DNA from: Oscillospiraceae bacterium
GTDB taxonomy: Bacteria > Bacillota > Clostridia > Oscillospirales > Ruminococcaceae
Assembly (NCBI GenBank): GCA_016298065.1
Contig: JAEDDN010000002.1
Span: 175,968 to 239,967, forward strand
Direction of reading: 5' to 3'
DNA length: 64,000 bases
The notes beneath the pieces are model-generated. The model was not told where the DNA came from. It did not search any database and worked only from the letters and a program-made list of their open reading frames with translations. Position numbers and translations under genes: made by a program. Shown one piece after another: positions 7,530 to 15,297 of this stretch (the stretch's first letter is position 1; each line of letters begins with the position of its first letter).

Positions 7530-8184
7530 TCACCTCGCACAAATCATTATCAATAATATATGTGTTATTTTTATCAAAGACCTCATCAATATGATTTTCT
7601 ATATCCAGACAACAAACGTCCATTGACTTCAGTGTTTCGCAAAGCGTTTGCATTTCCGAATATGAGCAGTATAAATTAAGATTATAAAATATAAAAAGCT
7701 TTATTTTTAAATATTTTTCAATAAGCTTAATATATAAAATAATTTTTTCAAGATAATTATCGGCATCTTCCCTAACCTTAAAATCAAGTAATTTTATAAT
7801 TGATGACGTATCAATATCCTCACTCGCTTTAAGGTCAAAGTCATATTCACGGCAAAGCTTTTCTGCAAGATTAAAAAGCATACCTTTTACTTCAAAAACT
7901 TCTTTCAAAAACAGTTCATTTGCAGAAACCTCTAAGCCTGTATATATTTTTGACATCATCTTTTTATTATTAAATTCAATATCCAAGGCGTTATTTATTA
8001 CTGAAACTGTTTTATTAAAATCAACAGGTGTAAAGTTTTTAGAAACAATAAATAATTCATTTTCGTTTCCGTTTAATATTTCACTTACCGTATCTCTGAA
8101 AAGTTTTTTATTCTCTATAACCAAAGTGACTATACCGCTTTTTATATCCATAGGTTTCGAAAGATATTTATAAGCTATCATCAT
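7513..8184 (-). CDS. csn2: type II-A CRISPR adaptation protein Csn2
   Basis: 223 residues, the size of the short Csn2 group. It is an acidic, helix-rich protein with no catalytic motif, whose sequence (IENKKLFRDTVSEILNG near residue 25 and FIFYNLNLYCSYSEMQTL near 165) fits Csn2. Csn2 forms tetrameric rings that slide on DNA ends and supports spacer uptake with Cas1-Cas2 and Cas9. The ATG overlaps the cas2 stop as ATGA (8181-8184), indicating translational coupling. Its presence assigns the locus to subtype II-A. The array promoter is embedded in its last codons. Confidence 0.93.
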   Translation of the reverse strand: MMIAYKYLSKPMDIKSGIVTLVIENKKLFRDTVSEILNGNENELFIVSKNFTPVDFNKTVSVINNALDIEFNNKKMMSKIYTGLEVSANELFLKEVFEVKGMLFNLAEKLCREYDFDLKASEDIDTSSIIKLLDFKVREDADNYLEKIILYIKLIEKYLKIKLFIFYNLNLYCSYSEMQTLCETLKSMDVCCLDIENHIDEVFDKNNTYIIDNDLCEVIYNEE

Positions 8185-8501
8185 AAAATCACTAACCTTT
8201 CGTCACTGTCTACAACATTACTGTAAATATTCCCGACTATTATATCCATTTTCTGAAATTGTTTTTCGGTAATACAAAGCACCTGTACCAAGCCTTTTTG
8301 CGGCTTTATCTTTTTTAGGTTATCCACAATAAGCTTAGCGGAATTTTGGTTTAGGGCAAGCTTAACATATACAGATTCCTGCATCATCATAAATCCGCTT
8401 TTTATAAGCGAGCGTCTGAATTTTGAATATTCTCGCCTATCCTCAAGTTTTTCTGTAGGCAGGTCAAAAAATACTATTACTCTCATATATCTATAACTCA
8501 T
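8181..8501 (-). CDS. cas2: CRISPR-associated endoribonuclease/integration protein Cas2
   Basis: 106 residues. The N-terminal strand MRVIVFFDLPTE contains the conserved Asp (D13) of Cas2 ferredoxin-fold proteins, followed by EYSKFRRSLIKSGFMMMQESVYVKL, typical of II-A Cas2. Cas2 bridges two Cas1 dimers in the spacer integrase; nuclease activity is not needed for integration. The start overlaps the end of cas1 by 11 bases and the end overlaps csn2 by four, so the adaptation genes are a tightly coupled operon. Confidence 0.96.
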   Translation of the reverse strand: MSYRYMRVIVFFDLPTEKLEDRREYSKFRRSLIKSGFMMMQESVYVKLALNQNSAKLIVDNLKKIKPQKGLVQVLCITEKQFQKMDIIVGNIYSNVVDSDERLVIL

Positions 8502-9366
8502 TTTTTATAAAACTTATTTTTGAAGTATCATTTTCTTCAATAGCGTCAAACACGCTTTTACAATATATTTTTATGGCATTAAGCAAGGTGTTTGTTCTTG
8601 ACTCTATTACAAACTCCTTACTTAAAAGTTTAAGTAATATAAGCTTTTCATCTTTATCGAACTTTAAAGGGTTCATTTGTTTGACACAAGCGTCAACAAA
8701 AGGTCGTATCGGCTCCATCAAATCACAACTTAAATTATACTGATTATACATATTATCGTGAAATAAGCCAAGCTGTGTAAGATAACCGCCGCACACGACC
8801 TCCCTGTTAACTGTGGAAAGAATTAAGCTATACCCAAAATTAAGCGCCGCATTAACAGGGCAGTCTTGTGAGCGTGAAAATTTCATACCGAAAAGTTCAT
8901 TAAAATATACCTTTGCGGCGTGCCCCTCTCGGTTTGATTTATCGCCGAATTCCATTTCGTCAATATAATTCAAAAGCATTTCGGATTTATTAAGACCGAA
9001 TATTTTCAAAACCTGCGCCTGATTGCGAATTTTCTCACATACTATTTCCGTCCAAATATACTTTTTGGCAAGCTCGTCCCAACCGATTTGTCGCTTTACC
9101 TTTAAGCTGCAGTCATGACTTCCGTAATATGCATTTATTTCAAAAGACGGATTTCGCTTTTCGTCACAGAAAATAACCTTTACCTTTGACTTAATAAGTT
9201 CATTCAAAAGATAAGCGGTCAATGAAACTGACGTACTTTCAATTATTAAAACCGAAATTTCGCTTATATGTATTTTTGATGTGTTTTCAACATCACGCAC
9301 CACCATATAGCCTAAGCTATAGTCAAGCTTTGCTGTTTTGGTTATAACTACGGTACGCCAGCTCAT
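8491..9366 (-). CDS. cas1: CRISPR-associated integrase Cas1 (type II)
   Basis: 291 residues. The metal-binding active site is intact: E147 in NREGHAAKVYF, H203 in LGLFHDNMYNQYN and E218 in LMEPIRPFVD. N-terminal strand domain (about 1-85) then helical catalytic domain, usual for Cas1. With Cas2 it integrates new spacers at the leader-repeat junction at 7402/7403. The ATG is 12 bases after the cas9 stop. Gene order cas9-cas1-cas2-csn2 is canonical for II-A. Confidence 0.97.
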   Translation of the reverse strand: MSWRTVVITKTAKLDYSLGYMVVRDVENTSKIHISEISVLIIESTSVSLTAYLLNELIKSKVKVIFCDEKRNPSFEINAYYGSHDCSLKVKRQIGWDELAKKYIWTEIVCEKIRNQAQVLKIFGLNKSEMLLNYIDEMEFGDKSNREGHAAKVYFNELFGMKFSRSQDCPVNAALNFGYSLILSTVNREVVCGGYLTQLGLFHDNMYNQYNLSCDLMEPIRPFVDACVKQMNPLKFDKDEKLILLKLLSKEFVIESRTNTLLNAIKIYCKSVFDAIEENDTSKISFIKNEL

Positions 9367-9378
9367 AACCTTACTCCT

Positions 9379-12300
9379 TTACTTTATTACATAATAGCTT
9401 TCAAACAGACCTGTTACCGACTGATTGATAATCTTTACCGTGCCTTTTATTGATGAATAGTTCATAGCAGTTCTAACTTTTCCCGTATTGGCTGCAAGAC
9501 CTATATCCGTTAAATCGCCGGTCATAACATTTGCGTGAATAATATTTAGCATCTGATTTAACACATAGCATTGTCTTTCAACATTAAGCTCAATAAATTT
9601 TTGCCTTTTGTCTTTTATCTTTTCTCCGGTGTCGCTAAATTTAATCTTCAAAATGGTATTTGTCATTTTATCGGTTATAATATCAAAAAGACGTGTATTT
9701 TCTTCTGCCGTTAATCCGTCAGAAGCATTTATATCCCTGTAGCTATATTTTTCAAGATATTTTGAGATGTTTCTTATATATTTTTCGTCTTGATAGCTAA
9801 CTACAAGCTGCATTGCAGGTTTATATGTAATTTGAGATCCTGTTTTTGATGAAATATGCATTCTAAAACCGTCAACCGAAATACATGTATTATATTTTAC
9901 CTTGTTTAATAAAATTTTAGGACTATTTAAATTATAATTATCGGTTAAAAACTCAGTTGGGTTTTGTTCAAATTCCTTTTGCTGATAAAGGTTTATCGGC
10001 AACATGCTTATTACTTTTTCGCCTTTTTTCTCGATATGTTCCACCAGTACAAAGTAAGTGGAAGTAGCCTTATCATAGCCGCCGTATTTTGATATATCTC
10101 GGCGTGCCGAGTCTTTTACAAGCGGAACCTGTCCATAACCTTTTTTAAGCGGTTGAATTTTAAACAGACTTCCGTGCTTACAAAAAGAATACCTTGTATA
10201 AATCACATTGTTTTTAGACATTGTCTTTTTCACGGTATTTATACTTTCATCATTGTCAGCCTTCCACGCACCCTCTACATTGTAGTTAAACATTTTGTTT
10301 AAACTGTATTTCTTGCTTTGCAGTCCCTTTATAAAGTTTATTTTATTTTTGGTACAGCGAACGTCATATACATTACCTACTACAATGTTAAGATATGCGT
10401 CTTTAGCGTGATGCAAATCATTTACAGCTCTGCATTTAAGCAGGTCGTACTTTTGCCTAAACTGGCTGACGTTACCCGCTTTTACATAAACTATATCTGC
10501 CTCGGGATAGATTTGGGATAGAATTTGAGCGACTGCCTTTGACGACTGAGAAGTTTCGACAAGCTGACGCGCTATAAAGTCCGAAAGTTCGTCATCGGTT
10601 AAATTATCAGTGCGTATAAGTCTTTTGAATTTTTCTTTTGTGATAAGTTCTTTATCAACAAGCATTTTCCAGTAAGAATACATTCTGCCTCTAATTGCAG
10701 GACTTAGCGGATAGTCATTGTCTTTATTGGCATTTTGTTCTTTTTTGACAAGAACTCTGTTGCTTAAGCTGTCATCTTTTACTTTAGAGCGTGGATATAT
10801 ATGGTCTATATCGTAAACATTACTGTCAAAAAGAGCATCAAGGTTTATCGGTTCTCCCGTGTACATACATTTACCAAGCTGAGTATAGTAAAGATAAAGT
10901 TTGTCTTGTCTTAATCTCTCGTTATCGGTATTTTGAAGCTTATCGTATAAATCGCCTGAAACTTCGCCGCATTTTTTATAAAGATCAATTAGTAGGTCTT
11001 TTCTGCTCTTTTTTACAGCTCCTTTTTCTCCGTCGTAACGTGTCATTTCGACAAAGATTTTTTTAGGAGTTTGGCCCATAACTTTTACTACTTCTTCCAT
11101 CATTTTAAGCGACTGAATTATCGGGCGCTTAACCTTAGGTGAAACATAAAGACCATCTACCATTTCTTTAAGTGATTTTTCGGTGTCTACCGTGAGTGCC
11201 TTCTTAAGATTTTCGGCAAAGTTATACTTTGAGCCAAGCAAAATCATAAGGTTATCATTTGTTTCCCACAGTGCGTTTATTATGTTTAATAATTCGCCTG
11301 TTTGAGGATTAACGCCGTAAATATCACATAAAAATTCTCTTGATAGTTTCCCCCATCCGCTATATTTTAAGTGACTTATTTTATTTATGTCATCTTCTGA
11401 CAGTTTGTCTTTAAATTCATTTTTTAACCTTTTTCTCAAAAGATGTCTGTCATCGCCAAAAATAGTTATTGCGGTTATTATCCTGTCCATTTCCTCTTGT
11501 GAAAGATTATATTCACAAAGGTCCAGGTAAGATTTCATACCGGACTTAAAGTCGTTATCTATACCTGTAAGCTCAACATCCGAAAGTCCTTGTGCCTTTA
11601 AATGATTGAGTACAGCTTTTTTCGTTACCTTTTTGCGTTTTAAAAATAAATCGTTATAAATATCCTTTTTTAGCTGAACGCTTATCTTTTCGCCGTTTAT
11701 TCTAAGATTATTGAGCTCGTTTAAAACGGTAAATTTACTGTAAAGCACAGTGTTTTTTGCTATGACATCTTTATCCGGCAGGTATGTACATTTGCTTGTA
11801 AGGTTTTTGATAAAGTTCTCTGCCGAAAGGTCAACATCTACAATATCGTTAAAATTCCACGGATATATTTTACCGTCTTTTCTTTCAAGCCACGCTCTGC
11901 CGCTGTGCTTATTTAAAGCACCTACATAATATGGAATCCTAAACTTAAAGATATCAATAATTTTATCTGCAACAGTTTTTCCGTCTTGGTTTGTATAATT
12001 TAAAAAATCAAGATAACCGCAAGCATTTTTAAGTATTGCTTCAAGCTCGGCGAGGTTAAGCTGCATAGGTATAACGCCGTTATCTTTTATGTGCTGTTTA
12101 GGCATAAAGGTTCCCGCTTCAATTTCGGCAAACATATCTTCATAACCTTCTTTAGCTGTATTTTTTAATACCTTTTTAAGATATGCGCAAAAAGCTTCAA
12201 GCTCACAGCTTTGATTTAAAACTCCTGTCTTGCCGTTTGTTTTTATCTTCCCGCAGTATGCCGTATAGTTATTAAGACCGCTTTTGCTTTCTTTAAAAAT

Positions 12301-13320
12301 CTCATTATATTTTTGAGGACAATATTTTTTTACATAACCTTTTAATTTTTTAAGGTCAGCTTTATGTTTGTTAAAAGATTTAACCTTAGCGTAAGAAATA
12401 TATTTTTCACCGTCTAAAACATCGGCTAATACCGACCAGTCATAAACCGCCTTTAACTGCTCGATAAGTTCAATTTTGTCACCGAAAGCTTTAATATAAT
12501 CTGCTGAATTTTTATCATAGTCTCCGCTTAGCTGAATAGACTTTACGTCGCCTTCCTCTAACGTATCATCATCAAACAGCGCAGAAGCTTTTTCTGTTTT
12601 TCCGCAGAGTAATGACAAGACCGCAGCTGCTTGACGTTCTTGTTTTTTATTAACTTTACACACTTTAAGTGCTTCGTTATATTTTTGATTTTTCCCTAAT
12701 TTGCGTTCTTTAAGAATGTTTGATAGTTTTTCTGTGTCTTCACAGTTAAGCTCAATCTCATATTCGTTATACAAAAAATATTTTAAGTCATTAAATATCG
12801 TGCCAAAAGAGTTCATTTCAGATGTATAAGCTGTATCAAATAAAAAATGTCCTCTGTGTTTAATAAGATGATGCAGTGCCAGATAAACAAGTCGTACATC
12901 ATGCTTGGACGGATTTTGTATAAGTTCTTTTCTTAAATGATAAACGGTCGGAAATTCATTATGAAAATCCTTATCTGTATAATTTTCGTCGGCAAATACA
13001 GCGTAAGGTACTCCTACTGTTTTGTCCTCTTCATACAGATTACTTTCGCTTAATCTTTGAAAGAATGCAGGGTCAACTTTTGCAATAGGCTCATTAAAAA
13101 ACATTTGAAGTAAGTTTATGCGCTCACGCCTTCTTTTAACCCTTCTCATTCCGCTTCTGAAGCTTCGGCGTTCTTCGGCTGTAATGCTTTCGTCAAACAA
13201 CCTTGTAAACCACATTGTTCTGCCTTTGTACTTGAGTAAGTTATAATCTGTGTCGGTAACTGCCATTCCCACAGAGTCACTTCCTATGTCATAACCTACA
13301 TAATAATCTACATCCATCAT
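9379..13320 (-). CDS. cas9: RNA-guided endonuclease Cas9 (type II-A)
   Basis: 1313 residues. RuvC-I D11 lies in GYDIGSDSVG; an Arg-rich bridge helix spans about 51-75; the REC lobe follows to about 720; RuvC-II E758 is in IFVEMTRYDG; the HNH motif is DIDHIYPRS with D839, H840 and N863, by chance the same numbers as in S. pyogenes Cas9; RuvC-III has HHAKDAY with H971 and D974. The last ~200 residues should form the PAM-interacting domain, so the PAM cannot be read off. All catalytic residues are present, so the nuclease should be active. AGAGGAGG eight bases upstream fixes the ATG at 13320; the tracrRNA -35 box overlaps this site on the other strand. Confidence 0.98.
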   Translation of the reverse strand: MMDVDYYVGYDIGSDSVGMAVTDTDYNLLKYKGRTMWFTRLFDESITAEERRSFRSGMRRVKRRRERINLLQMFFNEPIAKVDPAFFQRLSESNLYEEDKTVGVPYAVFADENYTDKDFHNEFPTVYHLRKELIQNPSKHDVRLVYLALHHLIKHRGHFLFDTAYTSEMNSFGTIFNDLKYFLYNEYEIELNCEDTEKLSNILKERKLGKNQKYNEALKVCKVNKKQERQAAAVLSLLCGKTEKASALFDDDTLEEGDVKSIQLSGDYDKNSADYIKAFGDKIELIEQLKAVYDWSVLADVLDGEKYISYAKVKSFNKHKADLKKLKGYVKKYCPQKYNEIFKESKSGLNNYTAYCGKIKTNGKTGVLNQSCELEAFCAYLKKVLKNTAKEGYEDMFAEIEAGTFMPKQHIKDNGVIPMQLNLAELEAILKNACGYLDFLNYTNQDGKTVADKIIDIFKFRIPYYVGALNKHSGRAWLERKDGKIYPWNFNDIVDVDLSAENFIKNLTSKCTYLPDKDVIAKNTVLYSKFTVLNELNNLRINGEKISVQLKKDIYNDLFLKRKKVTKKAVLNHLKAQGLSDVELTGIDNDFKSGMKSYLDLCEYNLSQEEMDRIITAITIFGDDRHLLRKRLKNEFKDKLSEDDINKISHLKYSGWGKLSREFLCDIYGVNPQTGELLNIINALWETNDNLMILLGSKYNFAENLKKALTVDTEKSLKEMVDGLYVSPKVKRPIIQSLKMMEEVVKVMGQTPKKIFVEMTRYDGEKGAVKKSRKDLLIDLYKKCGEVSGDLYDKLQNTDNERLRQDKLYLYYTQLGKCMYTGEPINLDALFDSNVYDIDHIYPRSKVKDDSLSNRVLVKKEQNANKDNDYPLSPAIRGRMYSYWKMLVDKELITKEKFKRLIRTDNLTDDELSDFIARQLVETSQSSKAVAQILSQIYPEADIVYVKAGNVSQFRQKYDLLKCRAVNDLHHAKDAYLNIVVGNVYDVRCTKNKINFIKGLQSKKYSLNKMFNYNVEGAWKADNDESINTVKKTMSKNNVIYTRYSFCKHGSLFKIQPLKKGYGQVPLVKDSARRDISKYGGYDKATSTYFVLVEHIEKKGEKVISMLPINLYQQKEFEQNPTEFLTDNYNLNSPKILLNKVKYNTCISVDGFRMHISSKTGSQITYKPAMQLVVSYQDEKYIRNISKYLEKYSYRDINASDGLTAEENTRLFDIITDKMTNTILKIKFSDTGEKIKDKRQKFIELNVERQCYVLNQMLNIIHANVMTGDLTDIGLAANTGKVRTAMNYSSIKGTVKIINQSVTGLFESYYVIK

Positions 13321-13335
13321 TTTTTAAACCTCCTC

Positions 13336-13364
13336 TTGACAGATTGATTTTTTTAATGTATAAT
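13336..13364 (+). promoter_or_regulatory. consensus promoter of tracrRNA
   Basis: TTGACA (13336-13341), 17 bases, TATAAT (13359-13364): a perfect SigA promoter on the plus strand, starting transcription near 13371. Its -35 box touches the cas9 ribosome-binding site on the opposite strand. Confidence 0.85.
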
Positions 13365-13370
13365 GTAAAT

Positions 13371-13487
13371 AATCTCAGTACCTTATGAGATTACACTATA
13401 AGTTCAAATAAAGATTTATCTAACTCGCTGTTTTTTAACAGTCATCACAGTGTGTGATTTAAAGGACCTTTACGGGTCCTTTTTTAT
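13371..13487 (+). ncRNA. tracrRNA of the type II-A system
   Basis: Transcribed away from cas9. Bases 13371-13410 are an anti-repeat that pairs with the crRNA repeat: lower stem UCAAAU with GUUUGA, a GA/AAGU bulge identical to that of the S. pyogenes duplex, and an upper stem AUUACACUAU with AUAGUGUAAU. Then come a nexus-like small stem (AGAU UU AUCU), two hairpins (CUGUU/AACAG and AUCACA/UGUGAU) and a terminator (AGGACC/GGGUCCU plus U-tract, 13462-13487). The anti-repeat itself contains a perfect 7-bp inverted repeat (AATCTCA/TGAGATT, 13370-13391) that the CRISPR repeat lacks. Confidence 0.9.
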
Positions 13488-13525
13488 TTTACTTTTTTAC
13501 AATAAAAACTCTATTTGTTTTTAAA

Positions 13526-13554
13526 ATTATACCATATTATTTTATTATTTTCAT
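13526..13554 (-). promoter_or_regulatory. probable extended -10 promoter of the cas operon
   Basis: On the minus strand TGGTATAAT (13526-13534) is an extended -10 box; a weak ATGAAA sits 17 bases upstream. It is the best promoter between the upstream terminator (about 13625-13662) and cas9. Start near 13519 would give a ~200-base leader containing the exact antisense of tracrRNA. The 402-base gap 13321-13722 otherwise holds only the tracrRNA gene and this terminator. Confidence 0.5.
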
Positions 13555-13624
13555 CTATTTTTGTTTATTTTTAACTATATTTCTTCTAATTTTTACTATC
13601 TTAAAAAATATATGTTTATACAGA

Positions 13625-13662
13625 AAAAGCACCGCACATATATGGCACGATGCTTTTTTAAT
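13625..13662 (-). terminator. terminator of the two-gene hypothetical cassette
   Basis: Imperfect hairpin (AAAAAGCATCGTGCC with GTGCGGTGCTTTTT, G-U pairs allowed) followed by U residues on the minus strand, 60 bases after the stop of the 68-residue gene. Confidence 0.6.
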
Positions 13663-13722
13663 TTTTAAAGAATACCCTTTAACTATAACTCATTTTTTGT
13701 ATACATTCTATTTTAAAAACCG

Positions 13723-13929
13723 TTATAACCCCTGATTATCCTGCCACCAATCGAATTCATCATATTCCGTATACGGAACATCATCGTGTTTATCTTTCCT
13801 ATCTGATGCTATCCGGTCTTTGATTGTATGTTTCAGTACAAGGTAGAAAAAACATATCGGTACGCTAAGCCAAGCGTAATCAGGTGCTTTAAAAACAAAT
13901 AATCCGACAACTATAATAGTAAAAATCAT
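13723..13929 (-). CDS. small unrecognised membrane protein
   Basis: 68 residues with two short hydrophobic stretches (about 1-14 and 18-34) and a charged tail rich in Asp (DRKDKHDDVPYTEYDEFDWW). I recognise no family. A GGGGAG site four bases before the ATG, the 20-base gap after the upstream gene in the same direction and a terminator downstream argue for a real gene. It lies between the tracrRNA gene and sigG. The acidic, aromatic C-terminus looks cytoplasmic. Function unknown; it could be linked to the neighbouring 135-residue protein. Confidence 0.6.
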   Translation of the reverse strand: MIFTIIVVGLFVFKAPDYAWLSVPICFFYLVLKHTIKDRIASDRKDKHDDVPYTEYDEFDWWQDNQGL

Positions 13930-13949
13930 CTTACTCCCCTCTTTTTATA

Positions 13950-14357
13950 TTACAAAGTGTTATTCCTAATCATGTCGTTCCATTTTTTACATTCGTCACT
14001 TATTCGCAACATCCAAGCACTTGTACTTTCCCCTGCTTTTTGCGCCATACTATGAGTACCATCATATTTACCTTTTTCGGCAAACCTATACACCTGATAA
14101 AATGTGTAACGCTTCTTATCGTTTTCGTATTGTTCTTTGTCTACAATTTTTGCATTTGGCGGTACATCAGGTAAATAATATTTCCCATTTGCAGCATTTT
14201 TCATAAACTGTTTTTGCGGAATATGAAGTACAAGTTGGTCTAAGTCCATTAACCTCTTGTTTCTCCAATAAGACGCCGGGATAACGGGAGTGGTTTTTTC
14301 TTTGACGTACTCTTTTGCCAAAAATAATCCTGATAAAGCTGCTAACATTCCAAACAT
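13950..14357 (-). CDS. unrecognised 135-residue protein with N-terminal hydrophobic segment
   Basis: The N-terminus MFGMLAALSGLFLA is a short hydrophobic anchor or signal; the remainder is soluble, Lys/Tyr/Asn rich, with DLDQLVLHIPQKQF near 38-51, NGKYYLPDVPPNAKIVDKEQY near 57-77 and a C-terminal SAWMLRISDECKKW segment. I recognise no domain. AAGGAGG eight bases before the ATG is a strong ribosome site, so translation is likely. It heads a two-gene unit with the 68-residue gene. Position next to a CRISPR locus does not by itself imply a defence role. Confidence 0.6.
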   Translation of the reverse strand: MFGMLAALSGLFLAKEYVKEKTTPVIPASYWRNKRLMDLDQLVLHIPQKQFMKNAANGKYYLPDVPPNAKIVDKEQYENDKKRYTFYQVYRFAEKGKYDGTHSMAQKAGESTSAWMLRISDECKKWNDMIRNNTL

Positions 14358-14448
14358 AACTTAATCCTCCTTATAGAAAGTTAATATACTTTTATTTTTT
14401 ATCCGCTAAATAACCTGCAAAATCTACCATTTTTTATTTAAGCTTTTT

Positions 14449-14479
14449 TGAATTTATGTTATCAAAAATACCCATACTA
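14449..14479 (+). promoter_or_regulatory. SigG/SigF-type promoter of sigG
   Basis: TGAATT (14449-14454), 18 bases, CATACTA (14473-14479), very close to the forespore SigG consensus (TGAATA, 17-18, CATACTA), 30 bases before the sigG ATG. It fits the autoregulation of sigG known in Bacillus. Confidence 0.7.
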
Positions 14480-14508
14480 AAATCAAACGATTTTTAGGGG
14501 TTAACGCT

Positions 14509-15279
14509 ATGCAGATAAATAAGGTTGAGATATGCGGTATAAATACAAATAAATTAAAGGTTTTAAAAGAAAGCGAAAAAATAGAATATCTTAAAGCTAT
14601 GAAAAACGGTGATACCTCGGCGAGAGAGAAGCTAATAAACGGCAACTTAAAGCTGGTTTTAAGCGTTATCCAGCGTTTTACCAACCGAGGCGAAAACTTA
14701 GACGACTTATTTCAGGTCGGTTGCATAGGGCTTATAAAGGCGATTGATAACTTTGATATTTCGGTAGGTGTTAAATTTTCCACCTACGCAGTACCTATGA
14801 TTATCGGCGAGCTAAGGCGATATCTCAGAGACTACAATTCCATAAGGGTAAGCCGTTCGCTTAAAGACACAGCTTTCAGAGCGATGAATTCAAAAGAAAA
14901 GCTTACAAAAGCTTTAGGTAAAGAGCCGACCATAGAGGAAATTGCAGCGGACCTAAATTTGCCGAAAGCTGACGTTGTGCTGGCGCTCGAGGCGATAGTT
15001 GACCCTGTATCGTTATACGAGCCCGTATATTCCGACGGAGGAGATACGATATATGTAATGGATCAGGTCGGCGACAGGTGTACAGACAGCGACTGGCTGG
15101 GAGAGATAATGTTTAAGGAAGCCTTTAACAGCCTAAACGAAAGAGAAAAAAACATACTCACTTTAAGGTTTTTTAAGGGCAAAACTCAAATCGAAGTTGC
15201 AAACGAAATCGGTATATCTCAGGCTCAGGTTTCAAGGCTCGAAAAAGGTGCGCTCGATCGCATAAAAAGTCAGATGTGA
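14509..15279 (+). CDS. sigG: late forespore sigma factor SigG
   Basis: 256 residues. The N-terminal NKVEICGINTNKLKVL is diagnostic of SigG; region 2 holds LDDLFQVGCIGLIKAIDNFD and GVKFSTYAVPMIIGELRRYLRD (promoter melting and -10 recognition), region 3 EKLTKALGKEPTIEEIA, and region 4.2 a helix-turn-helix GKTQIEVANEIGISQAQVSRLE. SigG drives forespore gene expression after engulfment. Unlike Bacillus, spoIIGA and sigE are not upstream; a hypothetical cassette and the CRISPR locus are. A SigG-like promoter precedes it, and AGGGG eight bases upstream fixes the ATG. Complete and normal length. Confidence 0.96.
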   Translation: MQINKVEICGINTNKLKVLKESEKIEYLKAMKNGDTSAREKLINGNLKLVLSVIQRFTNRGENLDDLFQVGCIGLIKAIDNFDISVGVKFSTYAVPMIIGELRRYLRDYNSIRVSRSLKDTAFRAMNSKEKLTKALGKEPTIEEIAADLNLPKADVVLALEAIVDPVSLYEPVYSDGGDTIYVMDQVGDRCTDSDWLGEIMFKEAFNSLNEREKNILTLRFFKGKTQIEVANEIGISQAQVSRLEKGALDRIKSQM

Positions 15280-15297
15280 TAAATTAAATAAGCCTTT

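Noticed and set aside
13371..13487. Long-form tracrRNA (tracr-L) self-guide as in S. pyogenes
   Set aside because: The promoter is immediately before the anti-repeat, so there is no 5' extension to act as a guide.
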